Below are positions 1 to 8,571 of a stretch of DNA of 64,000 nucleotides, one piece after another. Positions within the stretch are counted from its first letter, which is position 1; each line of letters starts with the position of its first letter. Made by a program: the position numbers and the translations under genes. The notes beneath the pieces are model-generated. The model saw only the letters and a program-made list of their open reading frames with translations, did not search any database and was not told where the DNA came from. Origin of the DNA: Nitratireductor soli. Its GTDB lineage: Bacteria > Pseudomonadota > Alphaproteobacteria > Rhizobiales > Rhizobiaceae. Location of the stretch: NCBI RefSeq assembly GCF_001050155.1, contig NZ_LFVY01000007.1:186001-250000 (forward strand). Reading direction: 5' to 3'.

Positions 1-1083
1 CGACCAGGATTCTCCGGCGAAGCCGTTGAAGAAGGCTTGTCCGGTGCGAAACGGCTCGATCAGGCTCTGGTCCCTGGCGTGGACGATGCTCGACGCGGCA
101 TGGACGAAGGCGAAGCGACGGCCGAGCATGGCGTCGAGCAAAGCCGGCTGGGTGCGGCCGCGCAGCGCCACAAGACCGCGCTCGCAGGCGTCGGCCAGCA
201 TGCTGTCGATCACCGCGCCTTCCTGGCCGGGCAAGGCGAGAATCTGGATCACCCGGCCGATGCGGGCCCGGTCGCCATAGTAGAGGAACATGCCGACCGG
301 TGTCCCGCTGCGCGAAGACACCTGGCGGCGGACCATGCCGCCGTAATTGGCCTTGCGGCCGGATTCGGCGATCATCCGCTGCAGCTCCGCCTCGGGCCAA
401 TCCGGGCGCAGGCGGTGTGACTGGACGAAGCGCTGGAAGAGGGTGGCTGACGTCTCGTCGTCGGCGTCCGCGCTTGGCAGGACCTTGCCCCGCAGGGCCG
501 TCGCCGGAAGGTGGGCCCAGCCGGCGTGGGGTGCTGCCCGGCGGATGAGCGCATCGACCGGGCGGGCCAGCGGCGAGACCAGCCTGGCTGCGCCAACGGC
601 CTTGGCGGCCATTTCGACGGTGAAGGCGGCGGGCCTGATGACGCGCAGCCATTCCAGGCTGTAGTCGGGCAGGATCACGCCGCGCAGCTTGCGCCACATG
701 GCGGTCGAGACGTCATTGGCCGTCTCCGTCAAGGAGAGGTCTTGCGGGCCGTTCTGAAAGGCGCGCAGAAGACGCGCGCCCGCATAGGGATCGTCCTCGT
801 AGCCCTCGACCATGAAACTGCCGCCGATGGCGGCTTGCAGCCGCCGCCCTTCGAACACCATCGGCATGGGCAATACGCCCATGAAGCCCGAGACGCTGCC
901 GTCGGCGCGCAGATGAACCAGGGAGGCGATGTGGGGATCGCGGTTCGGCGGATCGAGGAAGAGCCGGGTGAGGTAGGCGGTCAACGCCGGCGACGGCGCA
1001 TGCCTGTCCTTGCGCAGAATGCGCTGGAACATGGAGGCGATGGCTGGCACATCCTCCGGCGCCAATGGGCGAATCTCACTCAC
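1..1083 (-). CDS. GNAT-family N-acetyltransferase, partial (3' end outside the window)
   Basis: An open frame of 361 codons runs from a GTG at 1083 off the left edge with no stop. The N-terminus (MSEIRPLAPEDVPAIASMF) has the usual opening of a GNAT fold, and the first 120 residues look like an acetyl-CoA-binding GNAT module (for example GSFMVEGYEDDPYAGARLL). The second half resembles the longer two-lobed GNAT proteins found near polysaccharide genes in rhizobia. A stop codon lies in frame shortly upstream, so the GTG is the first usable start, although I see no good ribosome-binding site. The acetyl acceptor is unknown. The family call is from sequence character only and no catalytic residue was assigned. 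The gene faces away from everything to its right except the neighbouring aminotransferase. Confidence 0.7.
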   Translation of the reverse strand, partial: MSEIRPLAPEDVPAIASMFQRILRKDRHAPSPALTAYLTRLFLDPPNRDPHIASLVHLRADGSVSGFMGVLPMPMVFEGRRLQAAIGGSFMVEGYEDDPYAGARLLRAFQNGPQDLSLTETANDVSTAMWRKLRGVILPDYSLEWLRVIRPAAFTVEMAAKAVGAARLVSPLARPVDALIRRAAPHAGWAHLPATALRGKVLPSADADDETSATLFQRFVQSHRLRPDWPEAELQRMIAESGRKANYGGMVRRQVSSRSGTPVGMFLYYGDRARIGRVIQILALPGQEGAVIDSMLADACERGLVALRGRTQPALLDAMLGRRFAFVHAASSIVHARDQSLIEPFRTGQAFFNGFAGESWS

Positions 1084-1253
1084 AGCAACAGCACCAATAA
1101 TGGTTTGCGACTGGCCCCCTCAGGTGTGGCCTTTGGGGATGTGTGACTCAAAGTTGTTTATGAATTGTGCTGTCGGATGTCTTTTGGTGCAGGTTTTCTG
1201 CGTGGTTTCTTCAATTCCACTGTGATCGGCCGCATGCCGGCGTAACGCAAAGA

Positions 1254-1276
1254 CGCCGGCGCGATGCGCGCCGGCG
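1254..1276 (-). terminator. GC-rich hairpin downstream of the class III aminotransferase
   Basis: A 10-bp perfect stem (CGCCGGCGCG, 1254-1263, pairing with 1267-1276) with a 3-base loop lies 40 bases beyond the stop of the minus-strand aminotransferase. The bases that follow on the minus strand contain only a short broken T run, so it may be a weak intrinsic terminator or simply a stable 3' end. The rest of the 1084-1315 gap shows nothing else I can name. Confidence 0.45.
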
Positions 1277-1315
1277 GTGTCCATGAGGCATGTCGGCCCG
1301 CGTGTGGGTGCCCCG

Positions 1316-2701
1316 TCAGGCTGAGACGGCGCCCTTCGGCAAGGCGGCCAGCGCGTTGTCCAGCCCGGTCCTGAAGAGAGCCAGCAGGGCGTCGACCTCG
1401 CCGGCCTGGATGATCAGCGGCGGGCAGAAGGCCACCGCATCGGTCATGGCGCGGCTGATGAGGCCGGCCTCCTGCAGATGCGCGTTGACCAACCCACCCA
1501 GCGCGCCGGGCGTTTCCAGCGCCGTCCTAGCGGATTTGTCGGTGACCAGTTCGACGGCGGCGATCAGGCCGACGCCGCGCACCTCGCCGACCAGCGGGTG
1601 GTCCGACAGGGCGTTGAGCCCGTCGCGCAGGCGCTGGCCCATGGCGGCAGCGTTGCCGACCAGATCGCGCTCCTCGATGATCTTCAGGTTTTCCAGGGCG
1701 ACGGCGGCGGCGACCGGATGGCCACTGGCGGTGTAGCCATGGCCGAGCGTGCCGATCTTGTCGCTCTCCTCCATGATCGGCCCGAACACCTTGTCGTTGA
1801 TCAACAGGGCGGAGGCGGGCAGGTAGGACGAGGACAATTGCTTCGACAGGACCATGATGTCGGGCTCGATGCCGTAGGTGGTCGAGCCGAACATGGTGCC
1901 GGTGCGGCCGAAACCGCAGATCACCTCGTCGGCGACCAGCAGGATGTCGTATTTCTTCAGCACCGCCTGCACCTTCTGCCAATAGGTGGCGGGCGGCACG
2001 ACCACGCCGCCGGCGCCCTGGACCGGCTCGCCGAAAAAGGCGGCGATGGTCTCGGGGCCTTCGGCAAGGATGGTGTCTTCCAGCTCCTTGGCCAGGCGCG
2101 TGGCGAAATCCTCTTCGCTTTCGCCGGGCAGCGCCTCGCGCCAATGGTGCGGGCAGGTCATGCGCAGCACGTTGGGCACGATCAGGTCGAACGAGCGGTG
2201 GTTGCCCGGCAGGCTCGTCAGGCAGGCCGCGGCGATCGTCACGCCGTGGTAGGCGCGGTTGCGGACGATGATCTTCTTGCGCTCCGGCTGGCCAAGCGCG
2301 TTGGAGCGATACCAGATCAGCTTCAGCGCCGTGTCGATGGCTTCCGAGCCGGAATTGGTGAAGAACGCCTTGCTCATCGGTACCGGCGCCATGCCGACGA
2401 GCTTTTCGGCAAGCTCGATCACCGGCCCGTGCGATTTGTGGGTGAAGGTGTGGTAGTAGGGCAGCCGCTCCATCTGCTCCGTCGCCGCCTTGACCAGCCG
2501 CTTTTCGTTGAACCCGACGCCGACGCTCCACAGGCCGGCCATCGCCTCGATGTAGCGTTTGCCATTGTTGTCGAACACGTAGATGCCTTCGCCCCGGTCG
2601 ATCACCAGCGGACCGGCCTCCAGATGCTTTTTCGCATTGGTGTAGGGGTGCAGATGGTAGGCAATGTCGCGGGCTTCGATGGAATTGGGCTTGTCGTTCA
2701 T
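1316..2701 (-). CDS. Class III (omega-type) PLP aminotransferase
   Basis: The protein has 461 residues and moves an amino group from an omega-amino compound or amine to a keto acid, using pyridoxal phosphate. Fold-type I landmarks are in order: NSGSEAIDTALK near 117-127, GEPVQGAGG near 224-232, ADEVICGFGRTG with the PLP-binding Asp258, and the Schiff-base Lys287 in LSKQLSSSY. The length fits the beta-alanine/putrescine-pyruvate group of class III enzymes. The ATG at 2701 has GAGGATAACCG in front of it as a ribosome-binding site. It is transcribed away from the XRE-cupin regulator at 2974, with a perfect palindrome between the two, so that regulator probably controls it. The exact amine donor cannot be read from the sequence. 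A role in vitamin B6 or polyamine breakdown is suggested only by its neighbours. Confidence 0.88.
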   Translation of the reverse strand: MNDKPNSIEARDIAYHLHPYTNAKKHLEAGPLVIDRGEGIYVFDNNGKRYIEAMAGLWSVGVGFNEKRLVKAATEQMERLPYYHTFTHKSHGPVIELAEKLVGMAPVPMSKAFFTNSGSEAIDTALKLIWYRSNALGQPERKKIIVRNRAYHGVTIAAACLTSLPGNHRSFDLIVPNVLRMTCPHHWREALPGESEEDFATRLAKELEDTILAEGPETIAAFFGEPVQGAGGVVVPPATYWQKVQAVLKKYDILLVADEVICGFGRTGTMFGSTTYGIEPDIMVLSKQLSSSYLPASALLINDKVFGPIMEESDKIGTLGHGYTASGHPVAAAVALENLKIIEERDLVGNAAAMGQRLRDGLNALSDHPLVGEVRGVGLIAAVELVTDKSARTALETPGALGGLVNAHLQEAGLISRAMTDAVAFCPPLIIQAGEVDALLALFRTGLDNALAALPKGAVSA

Positions 2702-2804
2702 CGGTTATCCTCGCAAAGGTTCCGGGCTGCAGCGCTTGGTGGAGTTTAATCGCAGGTCGGTGTTTTTTCAGGGGTAGCATTGATCGTATGGAAGGACAAT
2801 CGGC

Positions 2805-2822
2805 CGCTCAATATATTGAGCG
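2805..2822. promoter_or_regulatory. Perfect 18-bp palindrome, probable operator of the XRE-cupin regulator
   Basis: CGCTCAATATATTGAGCG is a perfect inverted repeat in the 272-bp divergent gap between the aminotransferase (start 2701) and the regulator (start 2974). A weaker look-alike (TATATTTTCTTGAGC, about 2880-2896) lies closer to the regulator. Position and symmetry are what one expects for the binding site of a dimeric XRE-cupin repressor that controls both genes. Binding is inferred. Confidence 0.6.
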
Positions 2823-2973
2823 TATGTGCGGGTGAACTCCCTAGAATACAGGGTTCTTCCCAGGAACTAGAGACTCCCGGTATATTTTCTTGAGCAAATG
2901 GAGCGCATCAGCTAGCCACTTGCGCTGAACCATGCGAAGATTCGAGGCTTGGCGCGGACGGATTGAAGCACGC

Positions 2974-3555
2974 ATGAACGATTTCGACATCGGCACCCGC
3001 CTGAAGGCGATGCGCACCGCGGGCAAGCTGACCCAGCGCCAATTGGCCGAACAGGCCGGCGTTCCGCATGCGCAGATTTCGAACATCGAGAAGAACAAGA
3101 TCAGCCCCTCCATCGCGACGCTGCGCAAGGTGCTTGGCGGGATGGGCGTCGGCATGGCCGATTTCTTCGAGCCCGAGCGGGGCGACAATCCCGGACCGTT
3201 CTTCGCTGCCGATGCGCTGGTCGATCTCACGTCGCGGGTGGCGATCAATGCCGGCGCGCCGGGAGGCGGCCTGCTCGTCCTGCGGCAGATCGGTGACGCC
3301 AGGCTGCACAATCTGCAAATCCTGCACGAGGTCTACGAACCGGGCGCCGACACGGGCGAGACGATGCTGCAGCACGCTTCGAGCGAGGGCGGCTATGTGG
3401 TCGAGGGCGAATTGGCGCTGACCGTCGGCGACCAGTTCAAGATCCTCAAGGCGGGCGAATCCTATCTGTTCGACAGCCGAATTCCACATCGCTTCCGTAA
3501 TCTTTCGGACAGGCGCACCGTGGTCGTGTCGGCCTGCTCGCCGCCCTATCTCTGA
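2974..3555 (+). CDS. XRE-family regulator with C-terminal cupin domain
   Basis: The protein has 193 residues. Residues 5-60 form a helix-turn-helix of the XRE type (RLKAMRTAGKLTQRQLAE, then ISNIEKNKISPSIATL). Residues 105-190 form a small-molecule-binding cupin barrel ending in PHRFRNLSDRRTVVVSAC. This is the architecture of PuuR and related regulators of amine and amino-acid catabolism. An in-frame ATG at 2932 would add 14 residues with no family support, so I start at 2974, where the protein begins MNDFDIGTRLKAM. It is divergent from a class III aminotransferase and followed in the same direction by a pyridoxamine-pyruvate transaminase homologue. It probably controls both. The ligand that the cupin binds is unknown. 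Confidence 0.85.
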   Translation: MNDFDIGTRLKAMRTAGKLTQRQLAEQAGVPHAQISNIEKNKISPSIATLRKVLGGMGVGMADFFEPERGDNPGPFFAADALVDLTSRVAINAGAPGGGLLVLRQIGDARLHNLQILHEVYEPGADTGETMLQHASSEGGYVVEGELALTVGDQFKILKAGESYLFDSRIPHRFRNLSDRRTVVVSACSPPYL

Positions 3556-3664
3556 GGCCCAAAGAGAATCATCATCTTCATCTGGACCGACCGGCCCCGA
3601 ACCCGGTATGAGGCTGACGCCAGGCGCCTGCCGATCAGCGAGGCCCGGCGAAAGGGAGATTGCG

Positions 3665-4849
3665 ATGCGCTATTCGAACGACCGGCCGCCGGTGATCACG
3701 CTGACAACGGGTCCGGTCAATGCCTATGGCGAGGTGCTGCGCGGGCTGGGGCGAAGCTTGCTCTACGATCACGATCCCGCTTTCCAGGCGTTCTACGAAA
3801 GGCTGGTCGGAAAGGCGCAGACCGCCATGCGCCTGTCGAACAAGCCAGTGCTGATGCAGGGCGAGCCGGTGCTGGGGCTGGAGGCGGCAGCCGCATCGCT
3901 GATCGCCCGTACCGACACCGTGCTCAACCTGGCCTCGGGCGTTTATGGCAAGGGGTTCGCTTCCTGGGCCAGACGGCACACGCCGAATGTCCTGGAGATC
4001 GAGGTGCCCTACAATCAGGCGATCGATCCGCAGGCCGTCGACGAGATGCTGAAGGCGCATCCGGAAATCAGCGTGGTTTGCGTGTGCCATCACGAGACGC
4101 CCTCGGGCACAATCAATCCGATCAACCAGATCGGCGCGCTGGTCGCCGCGCATGGCGCCTATATGATCGTCGACGCGGTTTCCTCCTTTGGCGGCATGGA
4201 CACGCATCCAGAGGATTGCCGCGCCGACCTCTATGTCACGGGGCCGAGCAAGTGCCTCGGTTCGCCGCCCGGCCTGACCATGCTCGGCGTCAGCCAGCGC
4301 GCCTGGGACAAGATGAAGGCCAACAAGGATGCGCCGCGCGCTTCCGTGCTCAGCATCGTCGATTGGGAAAACGCCTGGTCGCGCGACAAGCCGTTTCCCT
4401 TCACGCCGTCGATCGCCGAATTGAACGGCATGGACGTGGCGCTCGATCTTTATCTGGACGAGGGGCCGGAGACCGTCTGGGCGCGCCATGCGCTGACGGC
4501 GCGGGCGACCCGCGCCGGCGTGAAGGCGCTGGGCCTGTCGCTATGGGCGGCCTGCGAGGCCATCGCCTCGCCCACCACGACCACCATCCGCACGCCCGAC
4601 GGCATCGACGAGGCGAAGCTGCGCCAGGCGGCGCGCGAGCGTTACGGCGTGGTCCTGTCGGGCGGTCGCGGCGCGACGCAAGGCAAGCTCACCCGCATCG
4701 GCCATATGGGACCGACGGCGCAGCCGATCTACGCCATTGCCGGACTGACGGCGTTCGCCGGTGCGCTGAACGCCCTTGGCCACCGTGTCGAGACGGGCAG
4801 GGGCATCGATGCCGCCATGGCGGTGATCGACACGCCGCCAGCCGATTGA
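3665..4849 (+). CDS. ppaT: Pyridoxamine-pyruvate transaminase homologue (class V aminotransferase)
   Basis: The protein has 394 residues and should convert pyridoxamine plus pyruvate to pyridoxal plus L-alanine, a step of vitamin B6 breakdown, without a bound PLP cofactor. It matches, from memory and nearly colinearly, the enzyme of Mesorhizobium loti. Residues described there for catalysis or binding (Glu68, Tyr95, Lys197, Arg336, Arg345) correspond to Glu67, Tyr94, Lys196 (TGPSKCLGSPPG), Arg335 and Arg344 here, with a constant offset of one. The start is the ATG at 3665 behind AAAGGGAG; an upstream ATG at 3608 has no such site. The other B6-degradation genes (pyridoxine oxidase, pyridoxal dehydrogenase, pyridoxolactonase) are not in the window. 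A general serine- or alanine-glyoxylate aminotransferase is the alternative. Confidence 0.82.
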   Translation: MRYSNDRPPVITLTTGPVNAYGEVLRGLGRSLLYDHDPAFQAFYERLVGKAQTAMRLSNKPVLMQGEPVLGLEAAAASLIARTDTVLNLASGVYGKGFASWARRHTPNVLEIEVPYNQAIDPQAVDEMLKAHPEISVVCVCHHETPSGTINPINQIGALVAAHGAYMIVDAVSSFGGMDTHPEDCRADLYVTGPSKCLGSPPGLTMLGVSQRAWDKMKANKDAPRASVLSIVDWENAWSRDKPFPFTPSIAELNGMDVALDLYLDEGPETVWARHALTARATRAGVKALGLSLWAACEAIASPTTTTIRTPDGIDEAKLRQAARERYGVVLSGGRGATQGKLTRIGHMGPTAQPIYAIAGLTAFAGALNALGHRVETGRGIDAAMAVIDTPPAD

Positions 4850-4937
4850 CGCTGCGCCCGGTTTTGACCACCCATGCCGGGTGCGTGCGCGATTAGGCGT
4901 GCCGGCAATGCAGATTGACGAAGAAAGAGAGTTGGAA

Positions 4938-5768
4938 ATGCCTCTGGATCCATCCACATTCGACGGGATGACAATCGCCATACTGGTGGCCGGCATGGCG
5001 GTGACGGGCATGATCGGCGGCGTCCTCGCCGGTCTCCTGGGTGTCGGCGGCGGCATCGTCATCGTGCCGGTGCTGTTCTGGGTGCTGCACACATTCAACA
5101 TCGCTCCCGAGCATGCCAGCCATCTGGCCGTGGCGACCTCGCTCGCCACCATCATTCCGACGTCCATTTCCTCGATGCGATCACATGCCAAGCGCGGCAC
5201 GGTCGACCGCGACCTGCTGCGCCTGTGGGGACCGGCCGTGTTCATCGGCGCGCTGGTCGGCGGCGGCCTGGCGAAGGTGGTTTCCGGCGAGCATTTGCGG
5301 CTGATCTTCGGCGTGGTCGGCATTCTTGTGGCCATCAACATGGCGCTGCCGAAAACGCTCGTCCTCTCCGAGGCGCTGCCGGTCAGCAAATGGATCAACC
5401 GGGCGATCGCCTGGGTAATCGGCGTGATCTCCTCGCTGATGGGCATTGGCGGCGGCACGCTGTCGGTGCCGACCCTGTCGGCCTTCTCCTTTCCGGCCCA
5501 TCGGGCCGTCGGTACGGCGTCGGCGATGGGGCTTCTGATCGCCATTCCCGGCGTGGCGGGCTTCATCTATGCCGGCCTCGACGTCGAGGGGCTGCCGCCC
5601 GGCAGCCTGGGCTATGTCAGTCTGCCGGCGGCGGCGATCATCGCGCCGGTCAGCTATCTGTTCGCGCCGCTCGGCGCGCATCTGGCGCATGCGCTCGACG
5701 CAAAGAACCTGAAGCGGGTGTTCGCCCTGTTCCTGGCGTTGACGGCGATCCGCATGCTGACGTCGTAA
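4938..5768 (+). CDS. TauE/SafE-family membrane exporter
   Basis: The protein has 276 residues and is almost entirely hydrophobic, with about eight membrane segments. It has two similar halves, each with a glycine-rich signature: GGVLAGLLGVGGGIVIVPVL near 25-45 and SSLMGIGGGTLSVPTL near 165-180. This is the hallmark of the TauE/SafE (DUF81) family of anion and sulfonate permeases. The ATG at 4938 follows AAGAAAGAGAG and gives the usual family length; two upstream ATGs are less likely. It lies 88 bases after the transaminase in the same direction and could be cotranscribed. Family members move sulfite, sulfoacetate or other small organic anions. The substrate here is unknown, though export of an acid made by the neighbouring enzymes is possible. 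Confidence 0.85.
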   Translation: MPLDPSTFDGMTIAILVAGMAVTGMIGGVLAGLLGVGGGIVIVPVLFWVLHTFNIAPEHASHLAVATSLATIIPTSISSMRSHAKRGTVDRDLLRLWGPAVFIGALVGGGLAKVVSGEHLRLIFGVVGILVAINMALPKTLVLSEALPVSKWINRAIAWVIGVISSLMGIGGGTLSVPTLSAFSFPAHRAVGTASAMGLLIAIPGVAGFIYAGLDVEGLPPGSLGYVSLPAAAIIAPVSYLFAPLGAHLAHALDAKNLKRVFALFLALTAIRMLTS

Positions 5769-5922
5769 GGCCTGCCGCGGAGGTATTTTCCTTCCGACGC
5801 CTGGCTCAAGCAAAATTACACTCCGGTGCTGTCGGCAGACAGGCGGCTGGCCTATTGTCAAAGTGCGTCGGTAGGCGTTCAAATCCGGCATCGAAACGAC
5901 GATCCAGCAACCGGGGGATTCC

Positions 5923-7548
5923 ATGTCCAGCTTTCTGATTTCGCGCCGTTCGTTGCTGCAGGGGGCGGCGTCCGCCCTTGTCCTTCAGGGCGCGCTCCTG
6001 TCGGCCCTGCCGAGCCTCGCCCATGCCGAGGATGCGCCGCGGGGCGGCCGGCTGATCGTCGCGGCGGATTCGGAGCCGCGCAATCTCAACCCGGCCATCG
6101 TCGCGTCCAATGGCGTCTTCTTCATCGCCTCGAAGGTGATCGAGCCGCTTGCCGAAGCCGCACTTGACGGCGAGGGCGCGCTGGCGCCGCGCCTGGCGAC
6201 GAGCTGGGAGGGTTCCGAAGACGGCCTGTCGATCACGTTCAAGCTGCGCGAGGGTGTCACCTGGCATGACGGCAAGCCGTTCACCTCCGCCGATGTGGCC
6301 TTCTCGGCGATGGAGGTCTGGAAGCCGCTGCAGAATCTCGGCCGCATCGTGTTCGCCAATCTCGACGCGGTGGAGACGCCCGACGACCACACGGCGGTGT
6401 TCCGCTTCTCCGCGCCGACGCCGATCCAGTTGATCCGCAACGCGCTGCCGGTGGTGACGAGCGTGCTGCCGAAGCACCTCTACGAGGGGACGGAGATTGC
6501 CAATAATCCGGCCAACAGCGCCCTGGTGGGCACCGGCCCGTTCAAGTTCGCCGAGTACAAGCCCGGCGAATATTATCGCCTGACGCGCAACGACGCCTAT
6601 TGGGGTGAGGGGCAGCCGAAGCTGGACGAGATCATCTTCCGCATCCTGCCCGACCGCGCGGCGGCGGCATCGGCGCTGGAAGCCGGTGAAATCCAGCTCG
6701 CCGCCTTCTCGCAGGTGCCGCTGGTCGACCTCGAGCGCATCTCCAAGGTGCCGGGGCTGAAGGTGGTGACCGAGGGCTATGAGGCGCTGACCTACCAGCT
6801 CGTCGTCGAGATCAACCACCGCAACGAGATCCTCGCCGACCTCAAGGTGCGGCAGGCGATCGCCCATGCGATCGACAAGAATTTCGTCGTCGATACGGTG
6901 TTCCTCGGCTTTGCCGAGGCAGCGACCGGCCCGGTGCCGCAAAATGCGCCGGAATTCTACAATCCCGAAACGCCCGAATATGCGTTCGACATCGACAAGG
7001 CCAATGCGCTGCTCGACGAGGCGGGCCATCCGCGCGGGGCCGACGGAACGCGGTTTGCGCTGCGCCTGCTGCCGGCGCCGTTCTTCAGCGAGACACGCCA
7101 GTTCGGCGACTATCTGCGCCAGGCGCTGGCCGAGATCGGCATCGACGTGCAGATCGTCGCCAACGACACGCCGGCGCATCTGAAGGCCGTCTACACCGAT
7201 CATGATTTCGACATCGCGGTCGGCTCGCCGGTCTTCCGGGGCGACCCGGCCATCTCGACGACGATCCTCGTGCAGTCGGGGATCGCCGACGGCGTGCCGT
7301 TCTCGAACCAGGGCGGCTACGCCAATGCCGAGCTCGATGCGATCATCGCCGAGGCGGCGGAAACCGTCGATACGGAGGCTCGCACCGCGCTGTACAATGA
7401 TTTCCAGCGCATCGTCGCCGAGGATCTGCCGCTGATCAACGTCGCCGAATGGGGTTTCACCACCGTGGCAAGCACCCGCGTCGTCAATGTCGGCAACAAT
7501 CCGCGCTGGGCCGTGTCGAACTGGGCGGATACGGGGCTGACGCCCTGA
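5923..7548 (+). CDS. ABC transporter substrate-binding protein, peptide/opine type (SBP_bac_5)
   Basis: The protein has 541 residues. It begins with a twin-arginine-like export signal (SRRSLLQG followed by a hydrophobic stretch, probable cleavage after AHA at about residue 35) and continues as a periplasmic binding protein of cluster C. Family marks include WHDGKPFTSADVAFS, the GTGPFKF motif near 205 and the LRQALAEIGIDVQI stretch near 400. These proteins capture di- and oligopeptides, nickel complexes, opines or glycosides. It is the first gene of a five-gene importer operon (5923-10989) with all four membrane and ATPase parts directly downstream. The 154-bp gap before it should hold the promoter, but I could not pick a clear one. 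The ligand is not predictable from the sequence. Confidence 0.9.
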   Translation: MSSFLISRRSLLQGAASALVLQGALLSALPSLAHAEDAPRGGRLIVAADSEPRNLNPAIVASNGVFFIASKVIEPLAEAALDGEGALAPRLATSWEGSEDGLSITFKLREGVTWHDGKPFTSADVAFSAMEVWKPLQNLGRIVFANLDAVETPDDHTAVFRFSAPTPIQLIRNALPVVTSVLPKHLYEGTEIANNPANSALVGTGPFKFAEYKPGEYYRLTRNDAYWGEGQPKLDEIIFRILPDRAAAASALEAGEIQLAAFSQVPLVDLERISKVPGLKVVTEGYEALTYQLVVEINHRNEILADLKVRQAIAHAIDKNFVVDTVFLGFAEAATGPVPQNAPEFYNPETPEYAFDIDKANALLDEAGHPRGADGTRFALRLLPAPFFSETRQFGDYLRQALAEIGIDVQIVANDTPAHLKAVYTDHDFDIAVGSPVFRGDPAISTTILVQSGIADGVPFSNQGGYANAELDAIIAEAAETVDTEARTALYNDFQRIVAEDLPLINVAEWGFTTVASTRVVNVGNNPRWAVSNWADTGLTP

Positions 7549-7584
7549 TCGGCGGAGTGCCGGCATGACAAGAGGGCGGGCGGT

Positions 7585-8571
7585 ATGAACCGCGCCTGGC
7601 TTCTGGCGCGGCGGCGCATCCTCAGCAGCATTCCCGTGCTGCTGATCGTCGTCATCGGGACATTCTTCCTCCTGGAGATGGCCTCGGGCGATGCGGTTGA
7701 CGCCTATCTCGTCACGCTCGGCGGGGATGCCGGCCTGGCACAATCGCTGCGCGAGCGCTACGGGCTGGACCAGTCGGCGCTTGCCCGGCTGTGGCTGTAT
7801 GCCGGTTCGCTTGCCCGGCTCGATCTCGGTTTCTCGGTCGCCTTCAACCGGCCGATCCTCGACCTGATCCTCGAGCGCCTGCCCAACACGCTGTGGCTGA
7901 TGGGCAGCGCCATCGCCATGGCCTTCACCTTCGGGACGCTGTTCGGGATCGTTGCCGGCGCGCGGCCGGGGAGTGCTGCCGACCGGGCACTGTCCATCGG
8001 TTCCCTGGCGCTCTACGCCGTTCCCAGCTTCTGGCTCGGTCTGGTGCTGAGCCTGGTGTTCGCCGTGCAGCTGCGCTGGTTCCCCACCGCCGGCATCGAG
8101 ACCATCGCTTCGGGCAAGACCGGCTTCGCCCGGGCGCTCGACATTGCCCGGCATCTGGTGTTGCCGGTCTCGGCGCTGGGTTTCATCTATCTCGCCTTGT
8201 TCCTGCGCATGATGCGGGCGGGCATGGCAGAGGTGTGGCGGCAGGATTTCGTGCTTGCCGCGCGGGCCAAGGGCCTGGCGCGGCGGCGCATCGTGCTGCG
8301 CCATGTGGCGCGCAACGCGCTGTTGCCGCTGGTCACCATGCTCGGCCTGCAGGCGGCCACCATGCTCGGCGGCAGCGTCGTCATCGAGAGCGTTTTCGCC
8401 ATACCGGGCTTCGGGCGCTTGGCGCATGAGGCGGTGGCGGCGCGCGATGCGCCGCTCCTGATGGGCATCATCGTCGTCAGCGCGGTGCTGGTGATCGTCG
8501 TCAATCTGTTGGTCGATCTCGCCTATGCCTGGCTCGATCCGCGCGTCGGCAGCGGGGAGGCTTCGTCATGA
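7585..8571 (+). CDS. ABC transporter permease, DppB type
   Basis: The protein has 328 residues and is an inner-membrane permease of the dipeptide/opine importer class. The first membrane helix starts near residue 12, and a long periplasmic loop (GLDQSALARLWLYAGSLARL) follows as in DppB. The EAA loop that contacts the ATPase is visible near 215-235 (VLAARAKGLARRRIVLRHV). The ATG at 7585 lies behind GGGCGGG. Its end overlaps the next permease gene by four bases (ATGA), which indicates coupled translation. It forms the membrane channel together with the 8568-9401 product. Confidence 0.92.
   Translation: MNRAWLLARRRILSSIPVLLIVVIGTFFLLEMASGDAVDAYLVTLGGDAGLAQSLRERYGLDQSALARLWLYAGSLARLDLGFSVAFNRPILDLILERLPNTLWLMGSAIAMAFTFGTLFGIVAGARPGSAADRALSIGSLALYAVPSFWLGLVLSLVFAVQLRWFPTAGIETIASGKTGFARALDIARHLVLPVSALGFIYLALFLRMMRAGMAEVWRQDFVLAARAKGLARRRIVLRHVARNALLPLVTMLGLQAATMLGGSVVIESVFAIPGFGRLAHEAVAARDAPLLMGIIVVSAVLVIVVNLLVDLAYAWLDPRVGSGEASS

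Noticed and set aside
5806-8427. An 873-codon open frame on the minus strand across the ABC transporter genes
   Set aside because: It is antisense to well-supported binding-protein and permease genes, is rich in Arg, Gln and Glu as expected of a mirror frame in GC-rich DNA, and shows no domain.
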